A stretch of DNA of 64,000 bases from Akkermansia muciniphila (GTDB taxonomy: Bacteria > Verrucomicrobiota > Verrucomicrobiia > Verrucomicrobiales > Akkermansiaceae). The stretch lies in NCBI GenBank assembly GCA_945874895.1, contig CAMCIC010000003.1:1-64000 (forward strand), in the 5' to 3' direction. Of the stretch, positions 15,713-24,288 are shown piece by piece. The notes under the pieces were generated by a model, which saw only the letters and a list, made by a program, of their open reading frames with translations, searched no databases and was not told the origin of the DNA. Every line of letters begins with the position of its first letter. Position 1 is the stretch's first letter. Both the position numbers and the translations under genes were made by a program.

Positions 15713-17173
15713 ATGACTCTCGACCAACAACAAATCCAATCCGTGGTGGAAAGCGTGCTGTCACGCTTGCAGGCAGCGAACGTGACTGCTGCGCCCGCTG
15801 CAACAAAAGAGGGCTGCGGCTGTGGCTGCCCCGGCGCAGATGGCGACTACGGCGTTTTCACCTGTGTGGATAAGGCGGCAGATGCCGCACATCACGCTCA
15901 CCTCAAGCTCAAAAAAGCAGGCATCGGTGCCCGTGCCAAGGTCATTGAAATCGTCAAAACGCTCGCGGTTGCCAACGCCGAGCCTTGGGGCAAGTTTGAG
16001 ATGGCGGAAACGAAGATCGGCCGCGTAGATCACAAGATCGGTAAACTGCTCATTACGAAAAACGTTCCTGGTGTCGAATACCTGCGTCCTGATGCGATGA
16101 GCGGTGATGGCGGTATCATGATGGAGGAGTTCGCTCCCTTCGGCGTGATCGGTGCCATTTTGCCCGTGACGCACTCGGTGCCGACACTGACAGGCAACGT
16201 GATCAGCATGGTTGCGGCGGGCAATGCCATTGTTTTTAATCCTCACCCCGGTGGCGCGCGCAGTGCGGCGATGGCCGTGCGTGAATACAACAAGGCGATC
16301 GAACGTGAGCTGGGCATTTCCCATCTCATCACCTGCATCGAGCAACCGACGCTCGAGTCCTTCAATCTCATTTGCAAAAACGAGCAGATTCCCTTGCTCG
16401 CTATTACCGGTGGTCCTGCTGTTGTCAGTGCGGCGATGAAATCCGGTAAGCGCGCCATCTGCGCCGGTCCAGGCAATCCGACTGTGGTTGTCGATGACTC
16501 CGCTGATCTCGCCAAAGCCGCTCGCAGTGTGATCGAGGGTGGAGGTTTTGACAACAACTTGCTCTGCATCGGTGAAAAAGCCGTTTTTGTTGTCGGTTCT
16601 GTATTCAATCGCTTCATGGAGGAGCTGGAGAAAGCGGGAGCTGCCCGCCTCAATGCGGTGCAAATCGACTCTCTCACCAAGGCCGCCTTCACCTATAAGG
16701 AAACGGATGGTGGATGCTCGCATGCCGCGGTCAATCGCGATCTCATCGGGGCTGATCCCACCGTGCTTGCCCGTCATGCGGGAGCTAACGTTTCTGCCAG
16801 CGCGCCTATTCTGTTTGGCGAAACCAGCGCAGATCACCCCTTCGTGCAAGAGGAGCAAATGATGCCTATGATTCCCATCGTGGCTTGCCCCGATTTTTCC
16901 ACGGCGGTGAAACATGCGAAGCAGGCCGAGCACAACTACCGCCACTCGGCGATGATCCATACTCGCAACGTCGATCACATGACCGCAATGGCGAAGGAAA
17001 TGGATACCACGATTTTTGTGAAAAATGGCCCGAGCACCGCTGGTCTCGGTCTCGGTGGAGAAGGCTATCTTTCTTACTCGATCGCCACGACCACCGGCGA
17101 AGGCATTACCACACCGAAGACCTTCACCCGCGTGCGCCGTTGTGTGCTGGTGGACAACCTTCACATCATCTAA
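15713..17173 (+). CDS. CoA-acylating aldehyde dehydrogenase, PduP-like
   Basis: Oxidises the aldehyde released by the aldolase to acyl-CoA with NAD+ inside the compartment. The 486-residue protein has a predicted N-terminal encapsulation helix (QQIQSVVESVLSRLQAA, about 5-21). An unusual cysteine-rich linker CGCGCPG follows at about 35-41, then the ALDH fold. The coenzyme-binding core includes PVTHSVPTLTGN, and the active-site cysteine lies in FDNNLLCIGEK (about residue 284). The C-terminal glycine-rich GLGLGGEGYLSYSIATTTGEG segment is typical of PduP/EutE. The next gene starts 15 bases later. Confidence 0.94.
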   Translation: MTLDQQQIQSVVESVLSRLQAANVTAAPAATKEGCGCGCPGADGDYGVFTCVDKAADAAHHAHLKLKKAGIGARAKVIEIVKTLAVANAEPWGKFEMAETKIGRVDHKIGKLLITKNVPGVEYLRPDAMSGDGGIMMEEFAPFGVIGAILPVTHSVPTLTGNVISMVAAGNAIVFNPHPGGARSAAMAVREYNKAIERELGISHLITCIEQPTLESFNLICKNEQIPLLAITGGPAVVSAAMKSGKRAICAGPGNPTVVVDDSADLAKAARSVIEGGGFDNNLLCIGEKAVFVVGSVFNRFMEELEKAGAARLNAVQIDSLTKAAFTYKETDGGCSHAAVNRDLIGADPTVLARHAGANVSASAPILFGETSADHPFVQEEQMMPMIPIVACPDFSTAVKHAKQAEHNYRHSAMIHTRNVDHMTAMAKEMDTTIFVKNGPSTAGLGLGGEGYLSYSIATTTGEGITTPKTFTRVRRCVLVDNLHII

Positions 17174-17188
17174 TCGAACGCACCCCTC

Positions 17189-17464
17189 ATGCTCATCTGC
17201 CGCATCGTAGGCCATGCCGTTGCCACCCATTGCCACCGCTCACTCAGCGGGAAAAAGCTGCTGCTCTGCCAGCAACTCGGCGATGGCGATGTGAATGTGG
17301 GCGCGCCTTTCGTGGCAATCGATCTGTTCGGTGCCGGTCTGCATGAGCGGGTGCTCGTGAGTACGGATGGTCTCGGCGCGCGGCACATCGTTGATGATGA
17401 CAGTTCACCGATCCGCATGTTTGTGCAGGGGATTATTGATGAGAAACAAGAACCTCAGACATAA
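17189..17464 (+). CDS. BMC-P shell vertex protein 2
   Basis: A 91-residue EutN/CcmL-family pentamer protein starting LICRIVGHAVATHCHRSLSG, with KKLLLCQQL (about 22-30) and the AIDLFGAGLHERVLVSTDG signature. The signature departs from the usual GAGxGE (GAGLHE). It is shorter than its two paralogues. Its stop codon lies inside the left arm of an 18-bp inverted repeat that separates it from the third pentamer gene, so translation of its end must open that structure. Confidence 0.92.
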   Translation: MLICRIVGHAVATHCHRSLSGKKLLLCQQLGDGDVNVGAPFVAIDLFGAGLHERVLVSTDGLGARHIVDDDSSPIRMFVQGIIDEKQEPQT

Positions 17465-17533
17465 GACATAAGATGAAGATATTCTTTAAACACAATCGCT
17501 CGCATCAGGCACAAGTCTTATGTCTTATGTCTG
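17456..17533 (+). promoter_or_regulatory. Perfect 18-bp inverted repeat between BMC-P2 and BMC-P3
   Basis: The left arm at 17456-17473 (CAGACATAAGACATAAGA) is exactly complementary to the right arm at 17516-17533, with a 42-nt loop. The left arm contains the BMC-P2 stop codon, and the right arm ends 18 nt before the BMC-P3 ATG. Each arm is itself a tandem repeat of ATAAGAC-type units. Translation of BMC-P2 could melt it, which would couple the two genes. Confidence 0.7.
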
Positions 17534-17551
17534 CAAATCTTATTTCTTAAT

Positions 17552-17860
17552 ATGCGCATCGGACAAGTCATCGGCAAAGCGGTCATGAGCGTGCAGGATG
17601 CAGCGCTCAAGGGCGGTCGTTGGCTGATTGTCAGCCCGCTGGATGCCGCACAATTTTCCGCAGCTTGTTCCAAAAAACAAAATATCAGCGCGCAGTCTTC
17701 GCTTATTGTTTACGATAACATAGGCGCTGGTGAAGGTGATGTGATCGGCTTCAGCGAAGGGGCCGAGGCAACGGCTCCCTTTTCCGAACCCATTCCCATC
17801 GATGCGCTGTGCATCGCGATTTTCGACACGATCGACTACACTCCTTACCCCGCAGTCTAA
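17552..17860 (+). CDS. BMC-P shell vertex protein 3
   Basis: A 102-residue EutN/CcmL-family pentamer protein starting RIGQVIGKAVMSVQDAALKG, with GGRWLIVSPLD and the signature VYDNIGAGEGDVIGFSEGAEA (about 52-72). It ends with an aromatic tail (DYTPYPAV). It is separated from the other pentamer genes by the 18-bp inverted repeat, so its expression may be set separately. The aldolase follows after 26 bases. Confidence 0.93.
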   Translation: MRIGQVIGKAVMSVQDAALKGGRWLIVSPLDAAQFSAACSKKQNISAQSSLIVYDNIGAGEGDVIGFSEGAEATAPFSEPIPIDALCIAIFDTIDYTPYPAV

Positions 17861-17886
17861 CCTTTTTTACCCACCATTTCACGCAT

Positions 17887-18945
17887 ATGAAAAAAGTCAT
17901 CACCGCAGCCGACGCCGAAGCCATGATCCGCAATGGCAACATCAACATTCCTGCCGGAGCCATTGTCACACCCGCCGCCAAGGATGTTTTCGGCAGTGCC
18001 AAGCAATCGTATGGTGTCGCCGCGCCTGCTGCGAAAAAAGTGGACCCCATCCTGCCTGATTACGAATACCATTGGACTCCTGGCAAAGACCCTAAAACTC
18101 CCGCCGAGATCGAGGCGTTTTTCCATTCGCCCGCTATCACCAAACTCAAGGAGCGCATGGTCGAGATCGGCCAACGCATGTGGGCACGCGAATACACCGA
18201 TGGCAACGGCGGCAACCTTACCATTCGCGTGGGTGACAACCTTGTGCTCTGCACTCCTACCCTCGTTTCGAAAGGATTCATGACCGTAGAGCAAATGGGC
18301 CTCGTTGATTTGGAGGGCAATCAGCTCGCTGGAAAATTCAAGCGCACCTCCGAGTGCATGACGCACCTCGCCATCATGAAGCGTCAGCCCAAGGCCAAAG
18401 CCTGCTGCCACGCTCATCCGCCTCACGGCACAGCCTTCGCCGTTGCTGGTGTGCAACCACCGACCTGCATGATCCCCGAAGCCGAAGTGTTCCTTGGACA
18501 AATCGGCATGGCCGAATACCGCACGCCCGGCACCCCTGCGAATGCTGAAGTGGTGGGTAACGCCGCCGTCGATCACATGGCAGTGCTGATGGTCAACCAC
18601 GGTGTCATCACTTGGGGCAAGGACATCGAGGACGCCTACTGGAAAATGGAAAACGTCGAGTCGTATTGCAAAACTGTCTGGGTGGCATCGCAACTCAACG
18701 GTGGCAACCTTCTTACCATTACCGGTGGCCAAGCGAAAGAACTCATTGCCTTGCGCAAGATGCTCGGCATGGACGACAAGCGCGCCAACTGGAAAGAGTG
18801 CGAGCTTTGCGACAACGCCGAGTTCCGCCCCGGCACGGTTTGTTCCATCGGCGGTCCCGCTGCAAAGGGGGACAGTGACTCTCATCCCGAAGCCGAGGCG
18901 CTGGTGAAGGCGATTACTGATCAAATCATGGCCAGCATGAAGTAA
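17887..18945 (+). CDS. Class II aldolase of the microcompartment (fuculose/rhamnulose-1-phosphate type)
   Basis: The 352-residue protein has a class II aldolase/adducin domain. Zinc-ligand histidines are visible in CHAHPPHGTAF (about 177-187) and in LMVNHGVITWGKD (about 234-246). In studied planctomycete BMCs the matching enzyme splits fuculose- and rhamnulose-1-phosphate into DHAP and lactaldehyde. The N-terminal 75 residues are an extra segment with a short helix (TAADAEAMIRNG) and a linker, plausibly a targeting peptide. A Cys-containing tail (CELCDNAEF) follows the domain. It is the last gene of the operon. Confidence 0.92.
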   Translation: MKKVITAADAEAMIRNGNINIPAGAIVTPAAKDVFGSAKQSYGVAAPAAKKVDPILPDYEYHWTPGKDPKTPAEIEAFFHSPAITKLKERMVEIGQRMWAREYTDGNGGNLTIRVGDNLVLCTPTLVSKGFMTVEQMGLVDLEGNQLAGKFKRTSECMTHLAIMKRQPKAKACCHAHPPHGTAFAVAGVQPPTCMIPEAEVFLGQIGMAEYRTPGTPANAEVVGNAAVDHMAVLMVNHGVITWGKDIEDAYWKMENVESYCKTVWVASQLNGGNLLTITGGQAKELIALRKMLGMDDKRANWKECELCDNAEFRPGTVCSIGGPAAKGDSDSHPEAEALVKAITDQIMASMK

Positions 18946-18988
18946 GCCGGGAGAGTTGCTGCCTCGGCGGCAGATGGACCCCATATCA

Positions 18989-19027
18989 ATCAAGCGCTTG
19001 ATCTCTCAACAACTTCGCATGAAGTTG
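18989..19027. repeat. Palindrome plus hairpin after the BMC operon
   Basis: A perfect 14-bp palindrome ATCAAGCGCTTGAT (18989-19002) is followed by a hairpin CAACTTC-GCAT-GAAGTTG (19010-19027). They lie between the aldolase stop and the convergent mrr gene. There is no T-run. The pair may act as a transcription stop, an RNA end or an operator. Confidence 0.45.
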
Positions 19028-19091
19028 ATTCTTGCAGCCGCAGAGACGGTGGCGCTCCTGAAACTAAGATCCCGCCTCCGAGCCAAACAAC

Positions 19092-20003
19092 TCAAGTATC
19101 GTTAAAGTAATCGGAATCGATTTTCTTTACTTCATAGACTGATGCTATCGCAACTCCCACGTTGTGATCAAACATCAGTTTGGCGAGAAGCGATCCATCA
19201 ATCAGAATGATTTTTGTATCGATCCGGGCGGCAAATTCGCGAGCCTCTGCGGTGAAAGATGAGGTCGTAATGAAAATTCCTTTCTTCGCACGTTGTCCCT
19301 GTAAGGCCCCAGCGAATTTTTGAATTTCCGGTCTGCCTACAGGGTTTTCCCAGCGTTTTGCTTGTAGGTAAATGATGTCCAGTCCTAACGGATCTTCGTT
19401 GATGATTCCATCAATCCCTTCGTCACCACTGCGCCCAAGTGCTTTGCCCGCGTCCTTGCGGTTACCACCGTAGCCCATTCGAACCACCATATCCACCACG
19501 ACCCGCTCAAGAAAATCGGGAGGACTCGCCATGATCTGCGACAACAAATCGCGTTCGATTTGCCGACGCACTTGAAGGTAGGCGTTTTCGAGAATTTCCT
19601 CGGGTGTTTTTGAATTTTGCGAGTCTTCGATTTGCGGCGTGGATTCTTCTTCGTCTTTGCGGCGGTTGCGGAATTCGCGAAAATCTTCGAAATTTTGTAG
19701 AACACGTAAATCGATGCGGTCAGTATTTTCCAACAAAGCCTGTTGTCCGCGCGCTGTGATCACCGATATCGCACGACGGGTTGAAGCGAGTAATCCAGCC
19801 TGATTCAGATGGGTTTTTGCCCAGCCAATGCGATTGTCGAACAAGCGAGCACCACCACTAGGTAAGAGTTCACGGCGTTCCTCTTCCGTGAGAAAGAACT
19901 GTTCCGCAAGTTGGGCAACAAGATCGCGATTCAGATGCTCTGCACCGTCAGCGTGTAGCTGCAAAAGGGGGCGCATCAATGTTTGAAAATCGGGGATTGG
20001 CAT
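19092..20003 (-). CDS. mrr: Mrr-type restriction endonuclease
   Basis: A type IV-like endonuclease that cuts modified DNA. From the ATG at 20003 the product is 303 residues. The N-terminal Mrr_N winged-helix region carries DRDLVAQLAEQFFLTEEER and RIGWAKTHLNQAGLL. A charged linker follows (about 125-150), then a PD-(D/E)xK nuclease domain with GDEGIDGII and IYLQAKRW, giving the catalytic D and Q-x-K. GIFITTSSFTAEAREFA follows. No methyltransferase is adjacent, as expected for Mrr. An extra 16 residues upstream (start 20051) look unlike the family. Confidence 0.92.
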   Translation of the reverse strand: MPIPDFQTLMRPLLQLHADGAEHLNRDLVAQLAEQFFLTEEERRELLPSGGARLFDNRIGWAKTHLNQAGLLASTRRAISVITARGQQALLENTDRIDLRVLQNFEDFREFRNRRKDEEESTPQIEDSQNSKTPEEILENAYLQVRRQIERDLLSQIMASPPDFLERVVVDMVVRMGYGGNRKDAGKALGRSGDEGIDGIINEDPLGLDIIYLQAKRWENPVGRPEIQKFAGALQGQRAKKGIFITTSSFTAEAREFAARIDTKIILIDGSLLAKLMFDHNVGVAIASVYEVKKIDSDYFNDT

Positions 20004-20166
20004 GAATCGTAAATATGGAATTAACACTAGCAGTTTACTGACATACCGCAAGCGTTTCTGAGTTTACTGTTGCAAAAGAAGCGACTTGTTAGGAGTTGTG
20101 CTCCGTGATGACAAAAGTCGTTTCGGGTAGTGACATTGTTTTGAGACTTTCAGCTGAGGCTGCCGT

Positions 20167-20784
20167 TCACGTCCCAAACAACCGGTCGCCCGCGTCGCCC
20201 AGTCCTGGGAGAATGTAGCCTTGCTCGTTGAGGCAGCGGTCGAGCGCGGCGGCGTAGACGGGCACATCGGGGCAGGCCGCGGTGAAAGTTGCCACGCCTT
20301 CGGGTGCGGCGACGAGACAAGCGAAGCGGATGCTTTTCACTCCCGCCGCCTTGAGTTGTCGCACGGCTTCCACGGCTGAGCCGCCGGTGGCCAGCATGGG
20401 ATCAAGTAGGATCACGTCATGCTCCGCGCTGTTTTCCGGAAGATTGGAATAGTAGGTCTTGGGCAAAAGCGTCTCTTCATCGCGTTTCAATCCGATGTGG
20501 GCGACGCAGGCCTGCGGGATCATGTCGAGAAAGCCATCAAGAAAGCCAAGCCCCGCGCGCAGAATGGGCACTAGCATGATAGGACGGGCGAGAGTCTTGC
20601 CCTGAGATTGCTCCAGAGGAGTCTGGACCGTCACAGGCATGGTGGGAAGATCTTGGCAGAGATACGGGGTCATGAGCGCTCCGATGCGACGCACACAGGC
20701 TCGGAATGTGTGCGGAGGACAGTTGGCTTGGCGCAATTGCGCGAGTTCCTGCTGGATCAGCGGGTGTTGCAGTTCCTGAAACAT
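20167..20784 (-). CDS. upp: Uracil phosphoribosyltransferase
   Basis: Salvages uracil with PRPP to UMP. The 205-residue product from the ATG at 20784 has PILRAGLGFLDG (about 79-90), the PRPP-binding loop LLDPMLATGGSA (about 127-138) and the C-terminal uracil-binding LPGLGDAGDRLFGT. All are diagnostic. It starts 4 bases after the stop of the sigma-54 activator gene, so it is expected to be translated from the same mRNA. Direct regulation of upp by that activator is not implied by this order. Confidence 0.95.
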   Translation of the reverse strand: MFQELQHPLIQQELAQLRQANCPPHTFRACVRRIGALMTPYLCQDLPTMPVTVQTPLEQSQGKTLARPIMLVPILRAGLGFLDGFLDMIPQACVAHIGLKRDEETLLPKTYYSNLPENSAEHDVILLDPMLATGGSAVEAVRQLKAAGVKSIRFACLVAAPEGVATFTAACPDVPVYAAALDRCLNEQGYILPGLGDAGDRLFGT

Positions 20785-20788
20785 GGTT

Positions 20789-22165
20789 TCACGGAGCGAG
20801 AAGTTTTTTGAGTTCTTCCTGCGAGATCCCGAGGTTGATCGCGGCCTGCTTGAGATCATTGTCCGCCATTGCCACCGTCCGCTGGGCGAGTTGAGAAATC
20901 ACCCATGGGATGACGTTGCCCGAGGGCGCGGAATGGATGATGCGGTCGATGGCATCATCAATTTTGAACTTCGAAAGGATCGGAGATGAGGCGAGGGGGA
21001 TGTCGCCAGGCAGCAGCACCGATGATGAAGCTAATGCGCAGGCGCGCGCGATGGTATTTTCCAGTTCACGAACGTTGCCAGGCCATTGGTAGGACTGAAG
21101 CGCTGTCACCGCTTCCTGTGACAAACGGATCCGAGCCATGCCATTCTTATGCGTGATGCGCTGCAGGAAATACTCCGCCAGCAGGGGAATGTCTTCTTTG
21201 CGATCACGCAAAGGCGGGATGCGCACATCCACCACATTGAGTCGGTAGTAAAGGTCCTCGCGGAAACGTCCAGCCGCCACCTCGGCGGCGAGATCTTTGT
21301 GCGTGGCCGTAATGATGCGAGCATCGCTGGAAATTGTCTCATTCGATCCCACGCGGGAAAAGGTGCCGTCCTGCAATACGCGCAGCAGTTTCACTTGGAT
21401 CGATAATGGCATATCGCCGATTTCATCGAGAAACAAGGTCCCGCCATCAGCTTGCTCAAAGCGACCGGCGCGACGTGCAATGGCACCGGTGAAAGAGCCT
21501 TTTTCATGACCAAATAATTCTGACTCCAATAGGTTTTCCGGAATGGCGCCGCAATTGATAGGAATCAACTCCTTGAGGCGACGCGGGGAATACTCATGAA
21601 TGGCCTTGGCAATCAGTTCCTTGCCTGAACCACTCTCGCCAGAAATCAGAACGGGTGCATCGGATCGCGCTACGCGACCGACGATTTTGAATACATCTTG
21701 CAGGGGACGCGAGACCCCGATGATTTTCACACGGCCATCGAAGGCTTGTTGCGCGGGCGCAGAGGTATCGGCACTGCGCCGATCATCAGCGAGTTGCATC
21801 GCGGACTCCACGACCGATCGGAGTTCAAAAGGCAATGACTCTTTCCGCATGACATCATGCGCACCGCGCTGGGTGGCCTCGATCACTTGACCCGTGGTCG
21901 GGAAACCAGCGATGAGAATCACCAGCGTGGAAGGAGACTGAGCCTTGATTTTACCAAGCAACTCCATGCCGTCGAACGGTTGAAGATCGAGGGCCGTGAG
22001 CACCAAATCGACGCGAGTTTTTTCGAGGATTTTTATGGCTTTATCGGCTTGGTCCGTGCGCAGGATTTTCAACCCCTTGGCGGCTAGATGCTTCGTCGCC
22101 CAATCAAGAAATTCAATTTCCTGATCGACGATAAGAATCGTTTGATCGTTTTCCTGTTCGGTCAT
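20789..22165 (-). CDS. Sigma-54 activator with degenerate receiver domain
   Basis: A 458-residue NtrC-family bacterial enhancer-binding protein. The receiver-like domain (about 8-120) lacks the phosphoacceptor: the segment reads [14 protein letters not shown] where active receivers have an Asp after L-T. The AAA+ domain is intact, with Walker A GESGSGKE, the sigma-54-contacting GSFTGA loop, Walker [12 protein letters not shown] and [19 protein letters not shown]. The C-terminus has a Fis-like helix-turn-helix ([20 protein letters not shown]). No cognate kinase is nearby. The receiver probably responds to something other than phosphorylation. Confidence 0.9.
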   Translation of the reverse strand: MTEQENDQTILIVDQEIEFLDWATKHLAAKGLKILRTDQADKAIKILEKTRVDLVLTALDLQPFDGMELLGKIKAQSPSTLVILIAGFPTTGQVIEATQRGAHDVMRKESLPFELRSVVESAMQLADDRRSADTSAPAQQAFDGRVKIIGVSRPLQDVFKIVGRVARSDAPVLISGESGSGKELIAKAIHEYSPRRLKELIPINCGAIPENLLESELFGHEKGSFTGAIARRAGRFEQADGGTLFLDEIGDMPLSIQVKLLRVLQDGTFSRVGSNETISSDARIITATHKDLAAEVAAGRFREDLYYRLNVVDVRIPPLRDRKEDIPLLAEYFLQRITHKNGMARIRLSQEAVTALQSYQWPGNVRELENTIARACALASSSVLLPGDIPLASSPILSKFKIDDAIDRIIHSAPSGNVIPWVISQLAQRTVAMADNDLKQAAINLGISQEELKKLLAP

Positions 22166-22310
22166 GGCCTGGCAAGAGAAAAGCAGATTTGACTGATTAG
22201 GCACGAAAAAACCACGCATGATACAGGAAAATCAACCAAATGAGTGAATTTTTCCTTTCGTTCTCGGGGATGAGAGCTGGGTCTGAGATGTGAAAAAACA
22301 CGATGCGTGC

Positions 22311-22339
22311 TTGCGCGCATAGGTCTCATTGGTTAGATT
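22311..22339 (+). promoter_or_regulatory. Promoter of the glycine-zipper lipoprotein gene
   Basis: TTGCGC (22311-22316), 17-nt spacer, TAGATT (22334-22339), ending 9 nt before the ATG at 22349. This is another close-to-start promoter. Confidence 0.45.
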
Positions 22340-22348
22340 CATTGCGCT

Positions 22349-22813
22349 ATGAAAAACAAAACAATACTTCTGGTTCCGATTCTCGGCTTGTTGGCATCAT
22401 GCGCTCAGGACAGCATGTCGGGAGATGTTTATTCTCGTAACGAGGCCCGCATGGGGCAGAGCGTTCAGACAGGTCGCGTGACGAGCGTTCGTTTTGTCAA
22501 AATCGAAGGCGGTAATCAATTTGGTGCCATCGCAGGAGCGGTCGCGGGCGGCGTTCTTGGTAGCAATATTGGACAAGGCAAGGCATCGAATCAGGCCGGC
22601 GCCATTGGTGGTGCCGCTGCGGGTGCGGCACTCGGTTCTCACTTGCAACAGAGAATGGGCTCTCGCCAAGGAATGGAAGTCACCGTTCAACTTGACCAAG
22701 GTGGTTCTGTTGCCGTGGTGCAGGAGATCAATCCGAAAAATCCTTCCACATTCCATGTCGGTGATCGCGTCCGCGTCATCGACTCGGGTGGAGCGATGCG
22801 AGTGGCTTATTGA
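22349..22813 (+). CDS. Glycine-zipper outer-membrane lipoprotein, SlyB-like
   Basis: A 154-residue lipoprotein with signal ending LLASC (Cys about 18). Two glycine-zipper hairpins follow: FGAIAGAVAGGVLGSNIG (about 53-70) and AGAIGGAAAGAALGSHL (about 78-94). The C-terminal beta region resembles SlyB/PcgP proteins (VTVQLDQGGSVAVVQE). Such proteins insert in or stabilise the outer membrane. It is a single-gene unit with its own promoter and a strong terminator. Confidence 0.85.
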   Translation: MKNKTILLVPILGLLASCAQDSMSGDVYSRNEARMGQSVQTGRVTSVRFVKIEGGNQFGAIAGAVAGGVLGSNIGQGKASNQAGAIGGAAAGAALGSHLQQRMGSRQGMEVTVQLDQGGSVAVVQEINPKNPSTFHVGDRVRVIDSGGAMRVAY

Positions 22814-22837
22814 TTCATCCTCAAGGGTGGATCCGCG

Positions 22838-22867
22838 CCTCTTGGGTTTGTTCCCAAGAGGTTTTTT
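22838..22867 (+). terminator. Rho-independent terminator
   Basis: A perfect 9-bp stem CCTCTTGGG/CCCAAGAGG with a 6-nt loop is followed by TTTTTT. It lies 25 bases after the lipoprotein stop codon. Confidence 0.9.
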
Positions 22868-22969
22868 CTTTTTCTGTGAGACCTATTTTTTCATCAATGT
22901 CACAGGAGAAAACAGTCAATTTTCTTGTATTCATCGTTTTTTTATGATTACTTCCTTTGACAAACGACT

Positions 22970-24181
22970 ATGGAACAAGCGCAGCTGTTGATATTGATAT
23001 TGGGTCTTGGAATTCAAATGATAGTGCTTTGGGTGCTGTGGCGGCAATCGCGCTCCTCAAATGATCAGCAGCACGGTGAATTGCGCGAGATGTTGCGTGG
23101 CATCATGTCGCAGGAATTTCGCGATACGCGAGCGGAGTTGAATCAAGGCATGCGAGACAATCGACAGGAGATGGCGCAGGGATTGAAAGATTTTCGTGCA
23201 GAGTTGACTGAACAACAGCGTCAGAAATTCAACGAGTTGGTGCTGCGGCAGGAGGATTTGGTAAAGACCACGGAAGCGAAGTTGGAAAAAATGCGAGAGA
23301 CCGTGGACGAAAAATTGCACAAAACACTCGAAGAGCGATTGGGCCAATCGTTCCAGATTGTCAGCGAGCGGCTCGAAGCGGTTCAGAAAGGCTTGGGCGA
23401 AATGCAGAATTTGGCGCAGGGCGTGGGAGATTTGAAAAAAGTGCTCACCAATGTCAAAACGCGGGGGGTAGTAGGAGAGATCGCGCTGGGTTCGATTCTC
23501 GAGCAGTTGCTGTCGCCGGAGCAGTATGATGCGAATGTGAAGACCAAGAAGGGCTCGAACGATCACGTGGAATTCGCAGTCCGTCTGCCAGGTCAAGAAG
23601 CGGGCGATGGCCATCCGGTTTATCTGCCCATCGATGCCAAATTCCCGCAGGAAGACTACCTGCGATTGCAGCAGGCTTATGAACTGGGTGATGCAGCTGC
23701 GGTCGATGTCGCTAACCGAGCCTTGGCGCAAGCGGTGAAAAAATTCGCCAAAGACATTCGCGATAAATACATCGATCCACCCAACACCACGGACTTCGGC
23801 ATCATGTTTTTACCGATGGAAGGTCTCTTTGCGGAAGTCGTCCGCCAACCAGATTTGGTGGCGCAATTGCAGCGGGAATTCCAGATCATTGTTACGGGAC
23901 CGACTACCCTTGCCGCGATGTTGAACAGCTTGCAAATGGGATTCAGAACACTTGCCATTCAGAAGCGGAGCTCGGAAGTGTGGCGCATCCTCGGAGCGGT
24001 AAAGACCGAGTTCGGGAAATTCGGCGGAGTATTAGAAAAAGCCCAGAAAAAGCTGTTAGAAGCGAATCAGGAAATCGACACCCTAGTCGGAACGAGAACG
24101 CGGATGTTGCTCAACAAACTCAAAAACGTCGAGGCTGTGGATGGGATTGCCGCGGTAGAAGCCCTGGGTGATGACCCTTAG
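22970..24181 (+). CDS. rmuC: DNA recombination protein RmuC
   Basis: A 403-residue RmuC-family protein, thought to limit DNA inversions, with a nuclease-like core. It has an N-terminal membrane anchor (LLILILGLGIQMIVLWVLW, about 6-24) and a long coiled coil (about 30-145). The RmuC domain includes TRGVVGEIALGSILEQLL, VYLPIDAKFPQEDYLRL and NTTDFGIMFLPMEGLFAEVV. Length is close to family typical. A candidate promoter TTGTAT-17-TTACTT lies just upstream, with a leader of about 10-15 nt. Confidence 0.92.
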   Translation: MEQAQLLILILGLGIQMIVLWVLWRQSRSSNDQQHGELREMLRGIMSQEFRDTRAELNQGMRDNRQEMAQGLKDFRAELTEQQRQKFNELVLRQEDLVKTTEAKLEKMRETVDEKLHKTLEERLGQSFQIVSERLEAVQKGLGEMQNLAQGVGDLKKVLTNVKTRGVVGEIALGSILEQLLSPEQYDANVKTKKGSNDHVEFAVRLPGQEAGDGHPVYLPIDAKFPQEDYLRLQQAYELGDAAAVDVANRALAQAVKKFAKDIRDKYIDPPNTTDFGIMFLPMEGLFAEVVRQPDLVAQLQREFQIIVTGPTTLAAMLNSLQMGFRTLAIQKRSSEVWRILGAVKTEFGKFGGVLEKAQKKLLEANQEIDTLVGTRTRMLLNKLKNVEAVDGIAAVEALGDDP

Positions 24182-24288
24182 GAGCGCAAGTCAGGACTAC
24201 CCTATTCAAGTCGACACAGAGATTCGGAAATAATGTTAGATTACGAGCAATGTTCGTGCTCTGAGTCAGAGAAATAAATTTTATTATT

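Noticed and set aside
15761-17236. Long minus-strand open frame (491 codons) antisense to the BMC aldehyde dehydrogenase
   Set aside because: It mirrors the real gene. The translation is His/Arg-rich with no domain, and the plus strand encodes a full ALDH.
17857-18993. 378-codon minus-strand frame over the class II aldolase
   Set aside because: It is a shadow of the aldolase gene, with no recognisable family and no neighbours on that strand.
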